From contig FJOG01000002.1 of assembly GCA_900073065.1 (NCBI GenBank), positions 2,438,789 through 2,502,788 on the forward strand: 64,000 nt of DNA, read 5' to 3'. Shown here in pieces: positions 39,333 through 50,500 of this stretch (its first letter is position 1; each line of letters begins with the position of its first letter). The stretch is from Phialocephala subalpina. Its lineage: Eukaryota; Ascomycota; Leotiomycetes; Helotiales; Mollisiaceae. Under the pieces are notes generated by a model. It made no database searches. It was not told where the DNA came from and saw nothing but the letters and a program-made list of their open reading frames with translations. A program made the translations under genes and the position numbers.

Positions 39333-41034
39333 TTGAGGGGGTAGAAGTTCGTGCAAAATAAGTCTTGGAAATCTTTGCCGAGATCGTAGTCAGAAGGCAT
39401 ACAAGGGTCAGTGTTGACGCCGATATCAAGTCCATCATCTGGTATAGTTTTTAGCTTTTATCTTTCTTGCATACCAGTCATGATTCACATACCTTTCTTC
39501 GTTTGATCCTCTTGTCCTGTTTCACACGTAGCCTCTTGCCAGGCGAGTTTGGGCTTATACAACGTCATCGCTTGTGTACACACCTCTGAGAAGAGGTTTG
39601 GATTGAGACCTTCTAGGTATGAGACCGGGCATCCAAGCGCGGAGCCGATTATTTCATGCCTGCATTGGCTCAATATTAGTAAGTTGTGCTTGCTCGCGGG
39701 CCCATCATACCCACTCTACAAGGCCATCAAGCAGTACCATCTCAATCTCGATTAGACCGGGAAGTCTTGTCAAGGCGGGCAAGTCTTTCCAGTACACTTC
39801 AGAGCTTAGTGACGATACAAATTCTCCTGCACTTGCAGGAAAGAGGGCCTCGAACAATTTGCGGAAAGTTGACTCGCGGTTTCCGTCCACTATACCATAT
39901 TGTTAGCAGGTACTTCAACGTAATGCTGTGTGCCCTACCTAGCATGAAATACAGCTGTAATTCTCGACCCTCCCAGGGACGCGAATTTGCCATCATCCAA
40001 CACCAGAAGCGGGCAAAACAGCGAGCCCGCCTCAGCCAATCTTTCCCGCCAGCCAGTGACTTGAACCAGATTCCGACCTACCGATGTCAGCGCGATAAAT
40101 AGATCGACATCGACTGTACGAACCTGCTCAGCCGTGGCTTCCTTGGCCACTATAGACACCTCCATTGAAGCATATGCAACCATTCGCAGGATTGCCACCC
40201 CTCGTAGGACTGCCACCTCTCGTCGAGAGGTACCACGCTCGAGTTCCTTCGCGCGACGAAGAGCTTTTGCAGCAACTTCTAGTATCGGAGGTAGTTTGTC
40301 ATTCTGCTCTGGCTGTGGTTTCGGAGATGACTTCTGGTGTACAAACGCATTCTGAAGGATTTCTTTCACATCTTCCGGTGTCAAGCTGTACTCTTGAGTC
40401 TTGGCCGTCCATTCGACTGCTTTTGGCACGATCCGAATAGTCGATTCAACCCTTTGTGTTATTTTTTCCACCTTGTCTTTGTTGAGTACAGCGCGACAGA
40501 CCGACGCTGCGGGGAGGATGTAAGGATCCCAGACCGGCCCATCCGAAGCCAACTGAGGCTCTCTGTCATACTTGAGTCGACCATCCCGAATCGCGGCGCG
40601 GTACGAGTCTTGAACCGCTTTGATATGGCCCCCTGATAATGCGATATCGGGCCTTCGAGGAATTACTGATAGGTGAAGTTTCTGAACATCGCGATTGAAG
40701 TCCTCGACTGTCTTAGCACTGGGGTCCGCGTGTACTCGGTCTCTTCGAAGAGATTTCTGGTGCTTGTTGGGGGGCGCATTAATTGAAGCGGGTGGACGTT
40801 TGGCTCGGGTGATCGTGATGGGATCTGGTTGCCAAGAAGCTTCAACTCTTCAAAGAAATTGTTAGCATTAACTGACGGTAATGTTTTGATTACTTACCGT
40901 GATTGCGATGTTGCAAGCTTATCACCGGCGGTTGTTGTTGAGAATCGTGTTGTGGTCTCGGTGTCGTCGTGAAAAGTACATTGGGTATCCGTTGAACAGA
41001 TGTCGAGATTGTGTTCGATTGGATTGATAGTCAT
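39329..41034 (-). CDS. five-exon orphan with one unresolved junction
   Basis: Exons 41034-40898, 40847-39939, 39889-39715, 39659-39493 and 39438-39329, starting MTINPIEHNLDICSTD. Introns are 44-56 nt with good GT/AG and CTAAC or CTAAT branches. Exon 1 to 2 closes in phase (ATSQSRVEASWQPDP). Exons 3-5 close among themselves (LDGLVEHEIIGSALG; QTKKDDGLDIGVNT) to a final FCTNFYPLN. Only the exon 2/3 junction is off by one base. The protein is mostly helical (KVEKITQRVESTIRIV, VEVAAKALRRAKELERG-like) with VDLFIALTSVGRNLVQVTGW in the middle. No family recognised. The one-base conflict suggests a recent frameshift, a sequencing error or a non-canonical splice. Confidence 0.5.
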
Positions 41035-41088
41035 ACTGACTTTCGACACGGGGGAGTAGAAGTGAGCGTTCAGTTTGGGGCGTCGCCG

Positions 41089-41141
41089 GATTTGGGGGGG
41101 GCCGATCCTAGACCCTGGCCAGGATCGGCCCCCCCCAAATC
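41089..41141. repeat. GC-rich perfect inverted repeat, 21-bp arms
   Basis: Arms 41089-41109 (GATTTGGGGGGGGCCGATCCT) and 41121-41141 are perfect reverse complements around an 11-nt spacer (AGACCCTGGCC). It lies about 55 bp upstream of the minus-strand start at 41034. The G8/C8 runs would form a very stable hairpin. Confidence 0.95.
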
Positions 41142-41324
41142 TGTACTAGCTTCCGCCAAGTGCCAGCACTCAGCACTCCCAGCCCCAACGGCACAATTTT
41201 GAGACATAAGTGACCCATGTCTGCAGAGGGGGGTCCTCTGCCCCAATGGCGGATCTTCCGAGAAATGGCACATCCCACACAATGCCCGCTGTGCCTTCAC
41301 ACTAGCGCCTCATCTCAACTGCAG

Positions 41325-41832
41325 CCACAAGTTGTGGTCCCTGTCGATGGAGGGATCACAAGTTGTGGCCCTGTCGTGGAGGACATCACAAGTTGTGATT
41401 CCTGCCATAAACGAGGACAAGGGCCGGATCTAGAGAACCCTTGTCGGGAAGGCGTTGCTTCAAACTAAAAAGTCACGAAAATGCAGACTCCCTATCAAAA
41501 AGGCGTTGCCTCAAACTAAAAGTCGCTGCAGACTCCCTGCCAAAAACGCCTCATCCGAGCGAAAAGTGCCGGAAGCCGCGGAACCCTTATTGGAAAGGTG
41601 TTCTGAAGTCGCGGAGAGCGCATAGCATCATGCGTGTAAAATAAAGGTCTTCATTGTCAGTCGGAGTCGTCGCCCCGTTTTGCTGTAGATTGCGAACAGC
41701 TCGAGATGCTTTCCCCCATTGCACCGCCGCCAACTCCAATCCTCGAAGGCGCTGGGCATTCGGTTGTAGATTGGGAGCCAAAGCTTGCAGTTAATACACC
41801 GCCGTCTCCAATTCTCAAAGGTGCAGCTTGAG
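41325..41832. repeat. cluster of short tandem repeats
   Basis: Three arrays in a row. First, CACAAGTTGTGG/A recurs three times at about 41329, 41357 and 41388 with CCTGTCG(A/T)GGAGG spacers. Second, a 65-bp unit GGCGTTGC(T/C)TCAAACTAAAA...GCAGACTCCCT occurs twice at about 41450-41570. Third, a roughly 70-bp unit TGTAGATTG...CACCGCCG(C/T)C...CTCCAAT occurs at about 41681 and 41764. No supported gene overlaps them. Confidence 0.7.
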
Positions 41833-42079
41833 AGAGCTGCATATGGGTCACAAATGAGGTCGAGGTCACGTATGAGGCTGGGGTCGCACATGGGAGCTAC
41901 ATCGCTCGGCCAGCCGCGTTCGCAGCCACTTGCAAACGCTGTAACTTTCAGGGCTTTGCATTATAGTTCCGGCTCACCCTACTGGCCAAGACATGGGTGT
42001 TTATAGATCAACGTCGAAGGGATTTCCGATGTCTCAAAGTAGCTAAGTGTACGCGAGCTAATGCTACTAATTGACTACA

Positions 42080-42085
42080 TATAAA
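42080..42085 (+). promoter_or_regulatory. possible TATA box
   Basis: TATAAA 110 bp upstream of the ATG at 42195, followed by a pyrimidine-rich leader ending in CATC before the ATG. Confidence 0.4.
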
Positions 42086-42194
42086 GACGAGGCAGTATGC
42101 GCCCTGCTGCACTGTATCTGCCTTACTTCGCCCTCGATCGTATTGGTTCACTATTCACAACTCCAATTTCTCTCAAGACTTTTCATACGTCATC

Positions 42195-42460
42195 ATGTGT
42201 GACTACACACAAGTAGAGTTTCGATGCGGACACGTTCGGTATACGGTACGGGCGTGGTGCGCAAGTTATGAGACGACTCATAAACGCTGCCCTCCTTCTG
42301 TTGTAGCAATCGAATTCAGGTATTTGCTCTCTGCGGAATATTTATAACTGGTCCCGAATAACAGGATTTTAGGTTGGATGAGCGATGCGGGGACTGTCGT
42401 GTACCAGCGGCCCAACCTTGGATGACCCGTTCATCGAAGAATAGTAGAATTCAGGCATAG
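42195..42460 (+). CDS. small cysteine-rich protein, 70 aa
   Basis: Two exons, 42195-42319 and 42373-42460, with a 53-nt intron (GTATTT donor, ATAACTGG branch, TTTTAG acceptor). Phases close to 70 aa. Exon 1 reads MCDYTQVEFRCGHVRYTV, then AWCASYETTHKRCPPSVV. Exon 2 continues RLDERCGDCRVPAAQPW. The Cys/His pattern (C...CGH...C...H..CP...CGDC) suggests a compact zinc-binding fold, a type often seen in short ascomycete proteins that begin MCDY. The exon 2 frame continues the Cys pattern only with this intron, which supports the model. Function is unknown. It is too short for most automatic calls. Confidence 0.6.
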
Positions 42461-42661
42461 TAGAGCTTTATAAGGATGGGGTCGGAGATTATCTATGGGC
42501 ATGGTGCTATTTGTGGTGGCAGCGTTCTTTGGGCGAGTTGGGGATTCTTGCATATAATATGATATGACTACTACATTCTTAAATGCTTGCCCCCTTTTCC
42601 GCTCGCTTGTGATTCACGTGACACGCCCCCGCTCGCAACTTGATCCCTGCTTCGGGGATGT

Positions 42662-42866
42662 GGACCTGCGTACAATCCAGTGCTCGATAAGATGCTCCAA
42701 GTTGCATAGCCCTATAATTCAGGATTATATTGTGAATGTATCATGCGGTACGGGCCAGAAAGGGATAATGGATCTACAGACTTGGGATTCCTAGGCGTTT
42801 CCGCTCAGCCAATATTAAAACACCATACTCCTTTAAAGCAATGCACGTCTTTCCACATCGGCAGAA
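42662..42866 (+). repeat. direct repeat flanking the 2EXR gene, left copy
   Basis: About 200 bp matching 44211-44392 in the same orientation. Shared blocks include CTCGATAAGATGCTCCAAGT, GGTACGGGCCAGAAAGGGAT and ATGTCTTTCCACATCGGCA-type ends. Differences are mostly C/T and G/A, with one short insertion (CTACAGACTTGGGATTC). Confidence 0.85.
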
Positions 42867-43083
42867 ATCTCGTAGTAGTGCCTAAGGTATCAAGGCTACT
42901 AATCGCAGCACCCTCTGAAGAAATTTTCTTGCAAACATCGCTTGATTCACCTCGCGAGTTCAAGCAATTCATATGTACGTCACAAGCCCTTACCTCCTTA
43001 GATAAAAAGAGATACTAATTCTCGCGGCTATACGTAGGTCGCGACATGCAAGCGCAACACTCCCGTCGCAATCCAACAATCCT

Positions 43084-43887
43084 ATGCCAGCGATTGTGAC
43101 GAAAGACCAATACTCAATCCAAACCTCTCCATCTCCTTCAATGGCATCACAATTGGAATTCCACCATTTCCGTCGCCTACCGGAAGAAAATCGATTGGCT
43201 ATTTGGGGGTTTGCGTGCAAAGAACCTCAAATTATTTCTGTGGTTTACTTCGACCGCATTGTTGGGGAAACATATATTCTTGGCGGTGATATCGGGGAGA
43301 CCGAGCCAAGTAGGGAAATGCGGCGCTTTAGGTTTCGAGGTCAAATACCAAGTGTTTTACACGTCAACAGCGAGTCTCGCAAGCATGCTTTGGAGTACTA
43401 TCCGCTCTTTTTTTCCAACGCTCCAAATAATCAAAGCAACGCTTACTTCAACCCTAATATCGATACATGCTACATCGCTCTTGCCGATCAGTCTTACGAA
43501 ATCAAATCTATGATGCTACGTTACTCCGGAAAACGCTACGTTAATCCCTCAAACGAGCAAGGCCGCAACCAGTCTTGGAATCTCGAACACTTAGGCTTTG
43601 TCACTGAACGACTAACTCGCCCAAAAGATCTTCCCGATTTTCCAGCAGTCAAATTTATGGCTGTTGATGAAGCCTTTCTCCGAAAGAGTCAAGAAATGGA
43701 GGGTTGGGTCGCAGAAAATTGGAAGAGTTTTTTGGCATGGATTCCCAGGTTGGAAAGCTTTACTTTTGTTCATGATGGGAATACTAGACTTTTAAGTAAG
43801 GGAATACACGCGAGAAATTGGGAAGCAGAAAAGATCTGGGGATTGAGCCGTCCTTCTGTCTTTATATCTAAATTTCTATCGGGATAA
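43084..43887 (+). CDS. 2EXR-domain protein
   Basis: Single exon, 267 aa; an in-frame ATG at 43141 (MASQLEFHHF) is a likely alternative start. Residues about 25-110 show the fungal 2EXR pattern: FHHFRRLPEENRLAIWGFAC, then IPSVLHVNSESRKHALEYY and a FFSN turn. The C-terminal part has FPAVKFMAVDEAFLRKSQEM and an amphipathic WIPRLESFTFVHDG, also usual in these proteins. The family is very expanded in Pezizomycotina, and its molecular function is not established. The gene sits between direct repeat copies at 42662 and 44211, as if carried or duplicated as a unit. Confidence 0.75.
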   Translation: MPAIVTKDQYSIQTSPSPSMASQLEFHHFRRLPEENRLAIWGFACKEPQIISVVYFDRIVGETYILGGDIGETEPSREMRRFRFRGQIPSVLHVNSESRKHALEYYPLFFSNAPNNQSNAYFNPNIDTCYIALADQSYEIKSMMLRYSGKRYVNPSNEQGRNQSWNLEHLGFVTERLTRPKDLPDFPAVKFMAVDEAFLRKSQEMEGWVAENWKSFLAWIPRLESFTFVHDGNTRLLSKGIHARNWEAEKIWGLSRPSVFISKFLSG

Positions 43888-44210
43888 GATGCTATTCTCT
43901 GGACGGTGTTTATACGGAGAAGGAGAGATCTGTTAAAGCTCTTGTTTGGTGCCTGAGAATTCACGGCATTCTGAACATACTTCAGTGAAAAAGATTTTTT
44001 TTCTTTATAACTTAGTTTTCCAACAAGTTACGATGTTTTCGCTCAGTTCTTGTGGCCTAGTCTATAGCAATTTCGAGAACCTGGAACGGATATATTCCGA
44101 TCTTTGAGAAGTTTAATAAGGACCTGCTTAAAAATATTCTAGTCTATTAACGGCGTTATAGTTTGCAAAATCAAACCCCTAACCCTAACTCTATCTAATG
44201 AAATGCCTGC

Positions 44211-44392
44211 GACCGTACAATCCAACTCGATAAGATGCTCCAAGTGGTATAGCCTTATCGTTCAGGATCATGTTGTGAATGCATCATGTGGTACGGGCCA
44301 GAAAGGGATAATAGATCCGGGCGCTTCCGCTCAACCAATATCAAAACACCACACTCCTCTAAAGTAATGCATGTCTTTCCACATCGGCATTG
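44211..44392 (+). repeat. direct repeat flanking the 2EXR gene, right copy
   Basis: Partner of 42662-42866, about 1.5 kb downstream. It is followed by AT-rich and low-complexity sequence rather than the same right flank. Confidence 0.85.
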
Positions 44393-44522
44393 ACAACAAG
44401 AGTATTGTCCAAGCCTAATCCGTTTCGGGAGACTAACGCCATAGAAATAACGCCGGCCTTCACCATTACTCCAATCGATCCGAGTCAAGTGGATATTCCC
44501 TGCAATAAGCTACGCATCGGCT

Positions 44523-45066
44523 TCTCATTCAGCCTTTTTATTCGATCGATCACCACCTCGCTCGCATTCCTCTCGGCTTTTCAAGCAACCACGTATATCA
44601 CTTTCCAATAATTCCCCTCCGTCTCAGGATATCTTTACGTTAAATCCTTTCTACCCTCCTCAAAACTTAACTGCAAGCTTCTCATTCATTTAGATCAATC
44701 CAAGGAAGCCGGAAATCCTTCACTATGAAACCCTCCTCTTAAGCAGTCCAAGGACTATCCCAATACCTCTGCCATCGAAGGAGACGTTATTAAGATGCTC
44801 CTTGCAGAGTTTGAAGGCTTAGTTTGGGGTAAGTTCCCTCCCTATCAAACCTCAAACCTCAAACTCTAACCACTCAAATCCTAGGCTTCCCTTTTCTCCT
44901 TCGGTTTCCTCTACTACTATCGTTGAAGTCGTCAAGAATATCCAGCTTGCCAGTCTCTCATTCAGCCGTTTTGGTCGGTCGGTCACCACCTCGCTCGCAT
45001 TCATCCCAGCTCTTCAAGCAACCATGCACATTACTTTCCAACAATTACCCTTCGTCTCAGCATTTC
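44523..45066 (+). repeat. pair of 105-bp direct repeats
   Basis: Copies at 44523-44627 and 44962-45066 share CTCATTCAGCC, ATCACCACCTCGCTCGCATTC, TTTTCAAGCAACCA and ACTTTCCAA.AATT. No gene is supported between or around them. Many differences are transitions. Confidence 0.75.
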
Positions 45067-45438
45067 AAGCATGGCGGTACCAGGCTATTGCAATCACTCA
45101 TTCATTATGCTAAAGTCCGAATCAACCCTTATTCAATGGGCTTGTTCCATGTGCCACTCTGGGCCTCATTGGTTTATCTTCGAGTGCAGATATTGCAAGT
45201 TGAAGACTTGTCGACCTTGTACGAACAAAGTTTAGAGCAGGATGTTATATCCTTTGTTTGTTAGTCGAGTAAGTACATAATCAGTCCCAAATCTTTCTAT
45301 CACGTTGATTATCCTTTTCCCTCTATCTTGATTGTAACTAATTAATTCTCAAAGAAAGACCTAGTGATGCTTAGTTGATTTTGATTAGTGTGGGTTTAAT
45401 GCAGGGAGCTATAAGACTCGAAATTATGATTTCTGCTT

Positions 45439-45575
45439 GTTCGAGACAGGCTTCCGCGAGCAGCTGTGTTTGCTGGCATTTGAAACGATATTGATCTTAC
45501 TTTGATTATCAAATTAAGATCGATATCGTTTCAAATGCCAGCAAACACAGCTGCTCGCGGAAGCCTGTCTCGAAC
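45439..45575. repeat. 137-bp near-perfect palindrome, 61-bp arms
   Basis: Arms 45439-45499 and 45515-45575 are reverse complements with a single mismatch, around 15 nt of AT-rich loop (CTTTGATTATCAAAT) that can pair further. The arms begin GTTCGAGACAGGCTTCCGCG. There is no coding frame, and no TA or longer target duplication is visible. Confidence 0.95.
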
Positions 45576-46408
45576 TGTCCAAGTTGCAGTTTCAACAGGG
45601 GCAAAAAACAAAGATTGAAGGTTTGAGTTCTTGTAGTAAAGCAATGGAAAAGTTTGTGAATATTGGTTGTCGCCTTTGTGCATGCGATCCATTTCATTTC
45701 CCATAACAAAGTTCACGAGGACTTGAGCCGAGCACAGTCTGAGATCCATCCCAAGCATCCAGCATCCAGCATCTCCGATCAATGACGAGCACCGCTATAC
45801 TTCAGCAGTCTCTCGAAGTCTCGGTCCTTCTGCTCTATCCAGCCTGGTACTGGGCGGCGAGCCTAAATCGGGGAAGGGGGGAGAAGCCGAGCGCCAGAAC
45901 ACGCATAGAGAGATCAGCAGTGAAACCCATCATTCTGTAGACATCAATTACAATCATGACACCTGCAATACAAGCGACGAGGATATACGGCTTGCAAAGC
46001 GACGAAGCCACGTTCGACGCCTGCCGTGACTCCGCCTCTCTACCTCCGATGGTCCTCGTGTCGCCTTTGATCGCCGGACCTGAGATTGATGATGCACAGC
46101 CCTAGAATGACTACGGATGTCCCTTAACCTTGGTCGATAACGAGTAGCACTATACCTCGCGGACTTCTCAGAGTCCTTTTATGGCAACGGGGCAATACTA
46201 GTTGCCGAGTATCAGGAATGGCCCTTCCAAGGCTTCCTCAAACGGACTTGGATCGGGGATGATGTAACGTATTGTATAATCTCGAGTTCAAATTACCATC
46301 GATCTCGGGATACCTTCACTTACCGATCAATACCAAAACATTGGACACCTGCTCCAAGGAAGGAGGCGCCAACAAAGTCTCTAATCGGTCACAAGGCTGC
46401 TACGTAAT
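45576..46408. other. decayed DNA, no gene seen
   Basis: Short frames only. The right part probably continues the retroelement relic on the minus strand with stops and frame breaks. Confidence 0.4.
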
Positions 46409-46740
46409 CTAAGAAAGAGCACTGGTTGTATCGCCGAGGCTGGAGAGGTTTGCGAGATTTGCTGGTAGTACATGGCCGTTCTTGAGGTGGAAGACTATGA
46501 CGCCAAACTATCCTTAGAAGCATTAATCTTGAAGAATAGCCATTTCTCGGGGTCGTGGTGGACTAGTACTCGCTTGCTAGAGAGATAGCTTTGGATGTTA
46601 TCCCAAGCTGCCTTCTCTTGCTCTGTTGGCTCCCAGCTTATTCGAGCGCAGAAGTTCTTCCTCTTTGTTTTGGTGACTGCCCTTTGCTCTCTTTCACGTG
46701 TAAGCATCTGAGTCTTTCTCTGCTGCAGGGGTTCCGACAA
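46409..46740 (-). mobile_element. Ty3/gypsy-type retroelement relic (RNase H region)
   Basis: On the minus strand, the segment after reverse transcriptase is recognisable: ISWEPTEQEKAAWDNIQSYL, then VLVHHDPEKWLFFKINASKD. After a one-base shift it resumes as FGVIVFHLKNGHVLPANL. This matches the W-x-(P/E)-E-x2-xAF/W ... VL-x-H-x-DP-x-K ... DASK-x-x-x-G junction at the start of retroelement RNase H. The shift, in-frame stops and absence of integrase or long terminal repeats within view show a dead fragment. Confidence 0.65.
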
Positions 46741-47541
46741 CTGAGCATAGAATGGTACATAGGGGCGGAGTCATCCGGTCATTCCCAGCCTTTGTCTTCA
46801 AATCTCGATGGTGGCTTATCTGCTCCGCCCCCCTTGGCCTGTTCGCTTAAACTAACAGCCTGTCATGTCCAGCTTCAAGACGCTCCCAACCTGTCAACCT
46901 CGCTCTGATTCATGACCTTTTTCAAACCGCTTGCCTGGCCCATTCTATGCCTCACGCCTGTAGGACCAAAAGCTGTGACAGTCTCACAGTAGCTCGGGGT
47001 TGCCCCATCCCGTGGTTGCATATCTTGTCGCCGCCAGCGTGGCGCCCCTCCGTCTCTGCGTAAAATTTCTGGTAGGCTTTCTTGGAGACAAAGCACCCAA
47101 GGCCTTTCGCTTTCTCGCATTCGTAGAGCCTCTGACCAGTATGAAGCATTTTGTAGCCTTGGCTCTTTGAATCACCTAGCCGGGGCTGTGCTTCTATTGC
47201 CTTTATACGTGTCTGACCGCCACGCAAATCATCTTTGATCATCAACATAATCCCAACCCACTGATATATACCGAGACGGAGTTTCTCCATCTGAGAAAAC
47301 CCTAGCCTCCATTAGTGTTACAGTTAATCCATCTTCACAATGTTAAGAGTTCCTCAGATACAGACAGGCGGTCTCATCGTAAGTATTTTTCACTTAAGCT
47401 GCGATGCAAGGCTGACCCGAACAGGTCCGAGATGAGGACGACATATCCGCAGGGCGTCCACGAGCAAAATCAGATATATCTTTCCTCAGCGCACAAAGTG
47501 CACAAACATTACTTCCACTATCAACACCAAGTGGTGCTAGC
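46741..47541. other. no well-supported gene
   Basis: A minus-strand frame of 112 codons (46952-47290) with a possible Cys pattern (YECEKAKGLGCFVSKKAY) is open but has no clear start context or partner exon. It might be a retroelement or host remnant. The right end is the promoter of the calcium ATPase gene. Confidence 0.35.
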
Positions 47542-50500
47542 ATGATATCCAGCATAACATTTTACGATGTCGACCATGCGCTTTCTCCAGATCCCGGGAG
47601 TAAGACGGATTTCGAGGTCAAAAACAACAAGTTCGCTTTTAGCCCCGGTCAGTTGAATAAGATGTTAAACCCGAAATCGTTACTTGCGTTCACGGCTCTT
47701 GGAGGTCTCCAAGGTCTCGAACGTGGTTTGAGAACAGATATCAATGCTGGTTTGAGTGTCGACGAGGGAGAGCTTGATGGCTCCGTATCGTTCCAAGAAG
47801 TAACAAAATCGCAATATTTCAAGGGCGAAAGCTCTCCGACGTTGACAAGCACCCGGACAGGTGGACAACCAGGCTCATTCGACGATCGAATCCGAGTTTT
47901 CAAGAACAATGTTATTCCAACAAGAAAAGCCACACCATTTTGGGTGTTGATGTGGAGAGCTTACAACGATAAAGTTTTGCTCGTCTTGACTGCTGCAGGT
48001 ATCATCAGTCTGGCACTTGGGGTAAGCTACCACTTTGGTCTAATCATAGGAGACACATACTAACATTTCATCTAGCTTTATGAAACATTCCGCAGCCATC
48101 CCACACCTACGAATCCCGAAGATACAGCGAACGAGCCCACAACAAAGGTTAACTGGGTCAACGGTGTCTCGATTGTTGTTGCTATCGTTATTGTTGTGCT
48201 TGTTGGAAGCTTCAACGATTGGCAAAAGGAGAGAGCTTTTGTCAGGTTAAATGCAAAGGTACGATCCCACATCCTGCATGGCTCTAGTATAGCTGCTGAT
48301 GCATTGAATAGAAAGATGATCGTGAGGTCAAAGTTGTTAGGTCCGGGAAATCATCCGTCATCAACGTCCGCGACATCTTGGTCGGTGATGTGCTCCACCT
48401 TGAACCCGGAGATATGATTCCTGCAGATGGTATTTTCATCACCGGCCATGACGTCAAGTGTGATGAATCATCTGCTACTGGAGAATCCGATTCCCTCAAG
48501 AAGACGGGAGGTGCGGAAGTATTGCGGCTCCTGGAAGAGGGACACACCAACCACAAGGATCTTGATCCGTTCATTATCTCCGGAGCAAAGGTCTTGGAAG
48601 GTGTTGGTACTTACCTCGTCACATCCGTCGGTGTTAATTCAAGCTTCGGCAAGATCATGATGTCAATGAGGACTGAGCCAGAAGAGACCCCGCTTCAGGT
48701 TAAGCTCGGAAAACTTGCTGGCGCTATTGCCAAGCTCGGAACAGCGTAAGCTCTCTTTTCTCACACTTCCTTCCCTCAGGCTAACGATAAGTAGTGCCGC
48801 AGCTTTACTCTTTTTTGTTTTGCTTTTCCGCTTCCTCGGTGGCCTGTCCGGCGATACACGATCTGGTCCAGAAAAGGCATCTGTGTTCACGGATATCCTG
48901 ATCGTAGCCATTACTGTCATTGTTGTGGCAGTGCCAGAAGGATTGCCTCTCGCAGTCACTCTCGCTCTTGCGTTCGCCACTACTCGCTTGCTCAAGGAGA
49001 ACAACCTTGTTCGTATTCTCAAAGCATGCGAGGTCATGGGCAATGTTACAACGGTATGCTCCGACAAAACTGGCACGTTGACCACGAACAAGATGTCTGT
49101 GGTTGCTGGCACATTTGGTCCCGAGACCTTTGAGGCAAGAGATGTCACCACCTTCGCCAAGAAGGTTCCCCAAGAAGTCCGAGACTTGATTGTCAAGTCC
49201 ATTGCAATCAACTCGACTGCTTTTGAGGGCGACGAGGATGGCATCGCGACTTTCATCGGATCTAAAACTGAAATAGCACTTCTCAACTTCGTCAAGAATC
49301 ACTTCGCCATGGACACTCTCTCTAACGAACGAGCCAACGCCGAGGTCGTCCAGTTGTTTCCATTCGACTCCAATAAGAAGTGTATGGGAGCTGTTATCAA
49401 GCAAGGTAACCGGTATCGACTCTTCGTCAAGGGTGCATCCGAGATCGTCCTCGAGGCTTGCTCATCCGTCGCTGATGTCACAACTGGAACTATTTCTAAC
49501 ATCACGGGAGCTCCCAAGAAACGCCTCACCGATACCATCCAAACATATGCGCTCAAGTCTCTACGAACGATTGGTCTTACCTACCGCGACTTCCCATCGT
49601 GGCCACCAGCCGGAACCCAAACAGCCGCCGATCCATCCTCAGCCGATTTCGATCAGGTGTTCAAGGACATGGTTTTCAGCGGTGTGGTAGGCATCCAAGA
49701 TCCAGTCCGACCAGGTGTTCCCGATGCTGTAGCTAAATGTCAATACGCTGGCGTCAAGGTCTGCATGGTAACTGGTGACAATATCATCACTGCCCGGGCG
49801 ATTGCTAAGGAGTGCGGTATTTTGTCTAAGGACGACGAGAGCCAAGACATCGTCATGGAAGGCCTTGAGTTCCGAAAGCTCTCTGACGAGCGCATGAATG
49901 AGATACTTCCTTATCTAAAGGTACTCGCTCGCTCATCGCCGCAAGACAAGCAAATCCTTGTTCAGAGACTCAGAGCCCTTGGCGAGACGGTCGCCGTGAC
50001 TGGAGATGGTACCAACGATGGCCCAGCTCTTAAAGCTGCTGACGTCGGTTTCTCTATGGGTATCGCTGGTACTGAGGTCGCAAAGGAAGCCTCGGCTATT
50101 ATCCTCATGGACGACAACTTCGCATCTATAGTCAAGGCACTCATGTCGGGACGTGCAGTCAACGACGCTACAGCCAAGTTCTTGCAGTTCCAGCTGACAG
50201 TTAACATCACTGCCGTCCTCCTTGCCTTCGTCTCGGCCGTCTCCAACCCCGACATGGAATCCGTACTCACAGCCGTACAACTTCTCTGGGTCAACCTAAT
50301 CATGGACACCTTCGCAGCCCTCGCGCTCGCCACCGACCCCCCTACACCCGAGATCCTTAACCGCAAGCCAGCCGGCAAGAAAGCCCCCCTAATCGCCATG
50401 AACATGTGGAAGATGATCATCGGACAAGCCATCTTCCAACTAACCATAACCTTCATCCTCTACTTCGCAGGCGAGCAAATCCTGGGTTACGACACATCGA

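Noticed and set aside
41325..41640. Possible CRISPR-like array
   Set aside because: Repeats are few, imperfect and unevenly spaced, and the organism is a fungus; they are ordinary minisatellite units.
46591..46908. Plus-strand frame with hydrophobic start opposite the retroelement relic
   Set aside because: It is antisense to the RNase H-like segment, and its hydrophobicity comes from the complement of Glu/Lys codons.
48663..50456. Several long minus-strand frames opposite the calcium ATPase
   Set aside because: Classic antisense shadows of a GC-balanced conserved gene.
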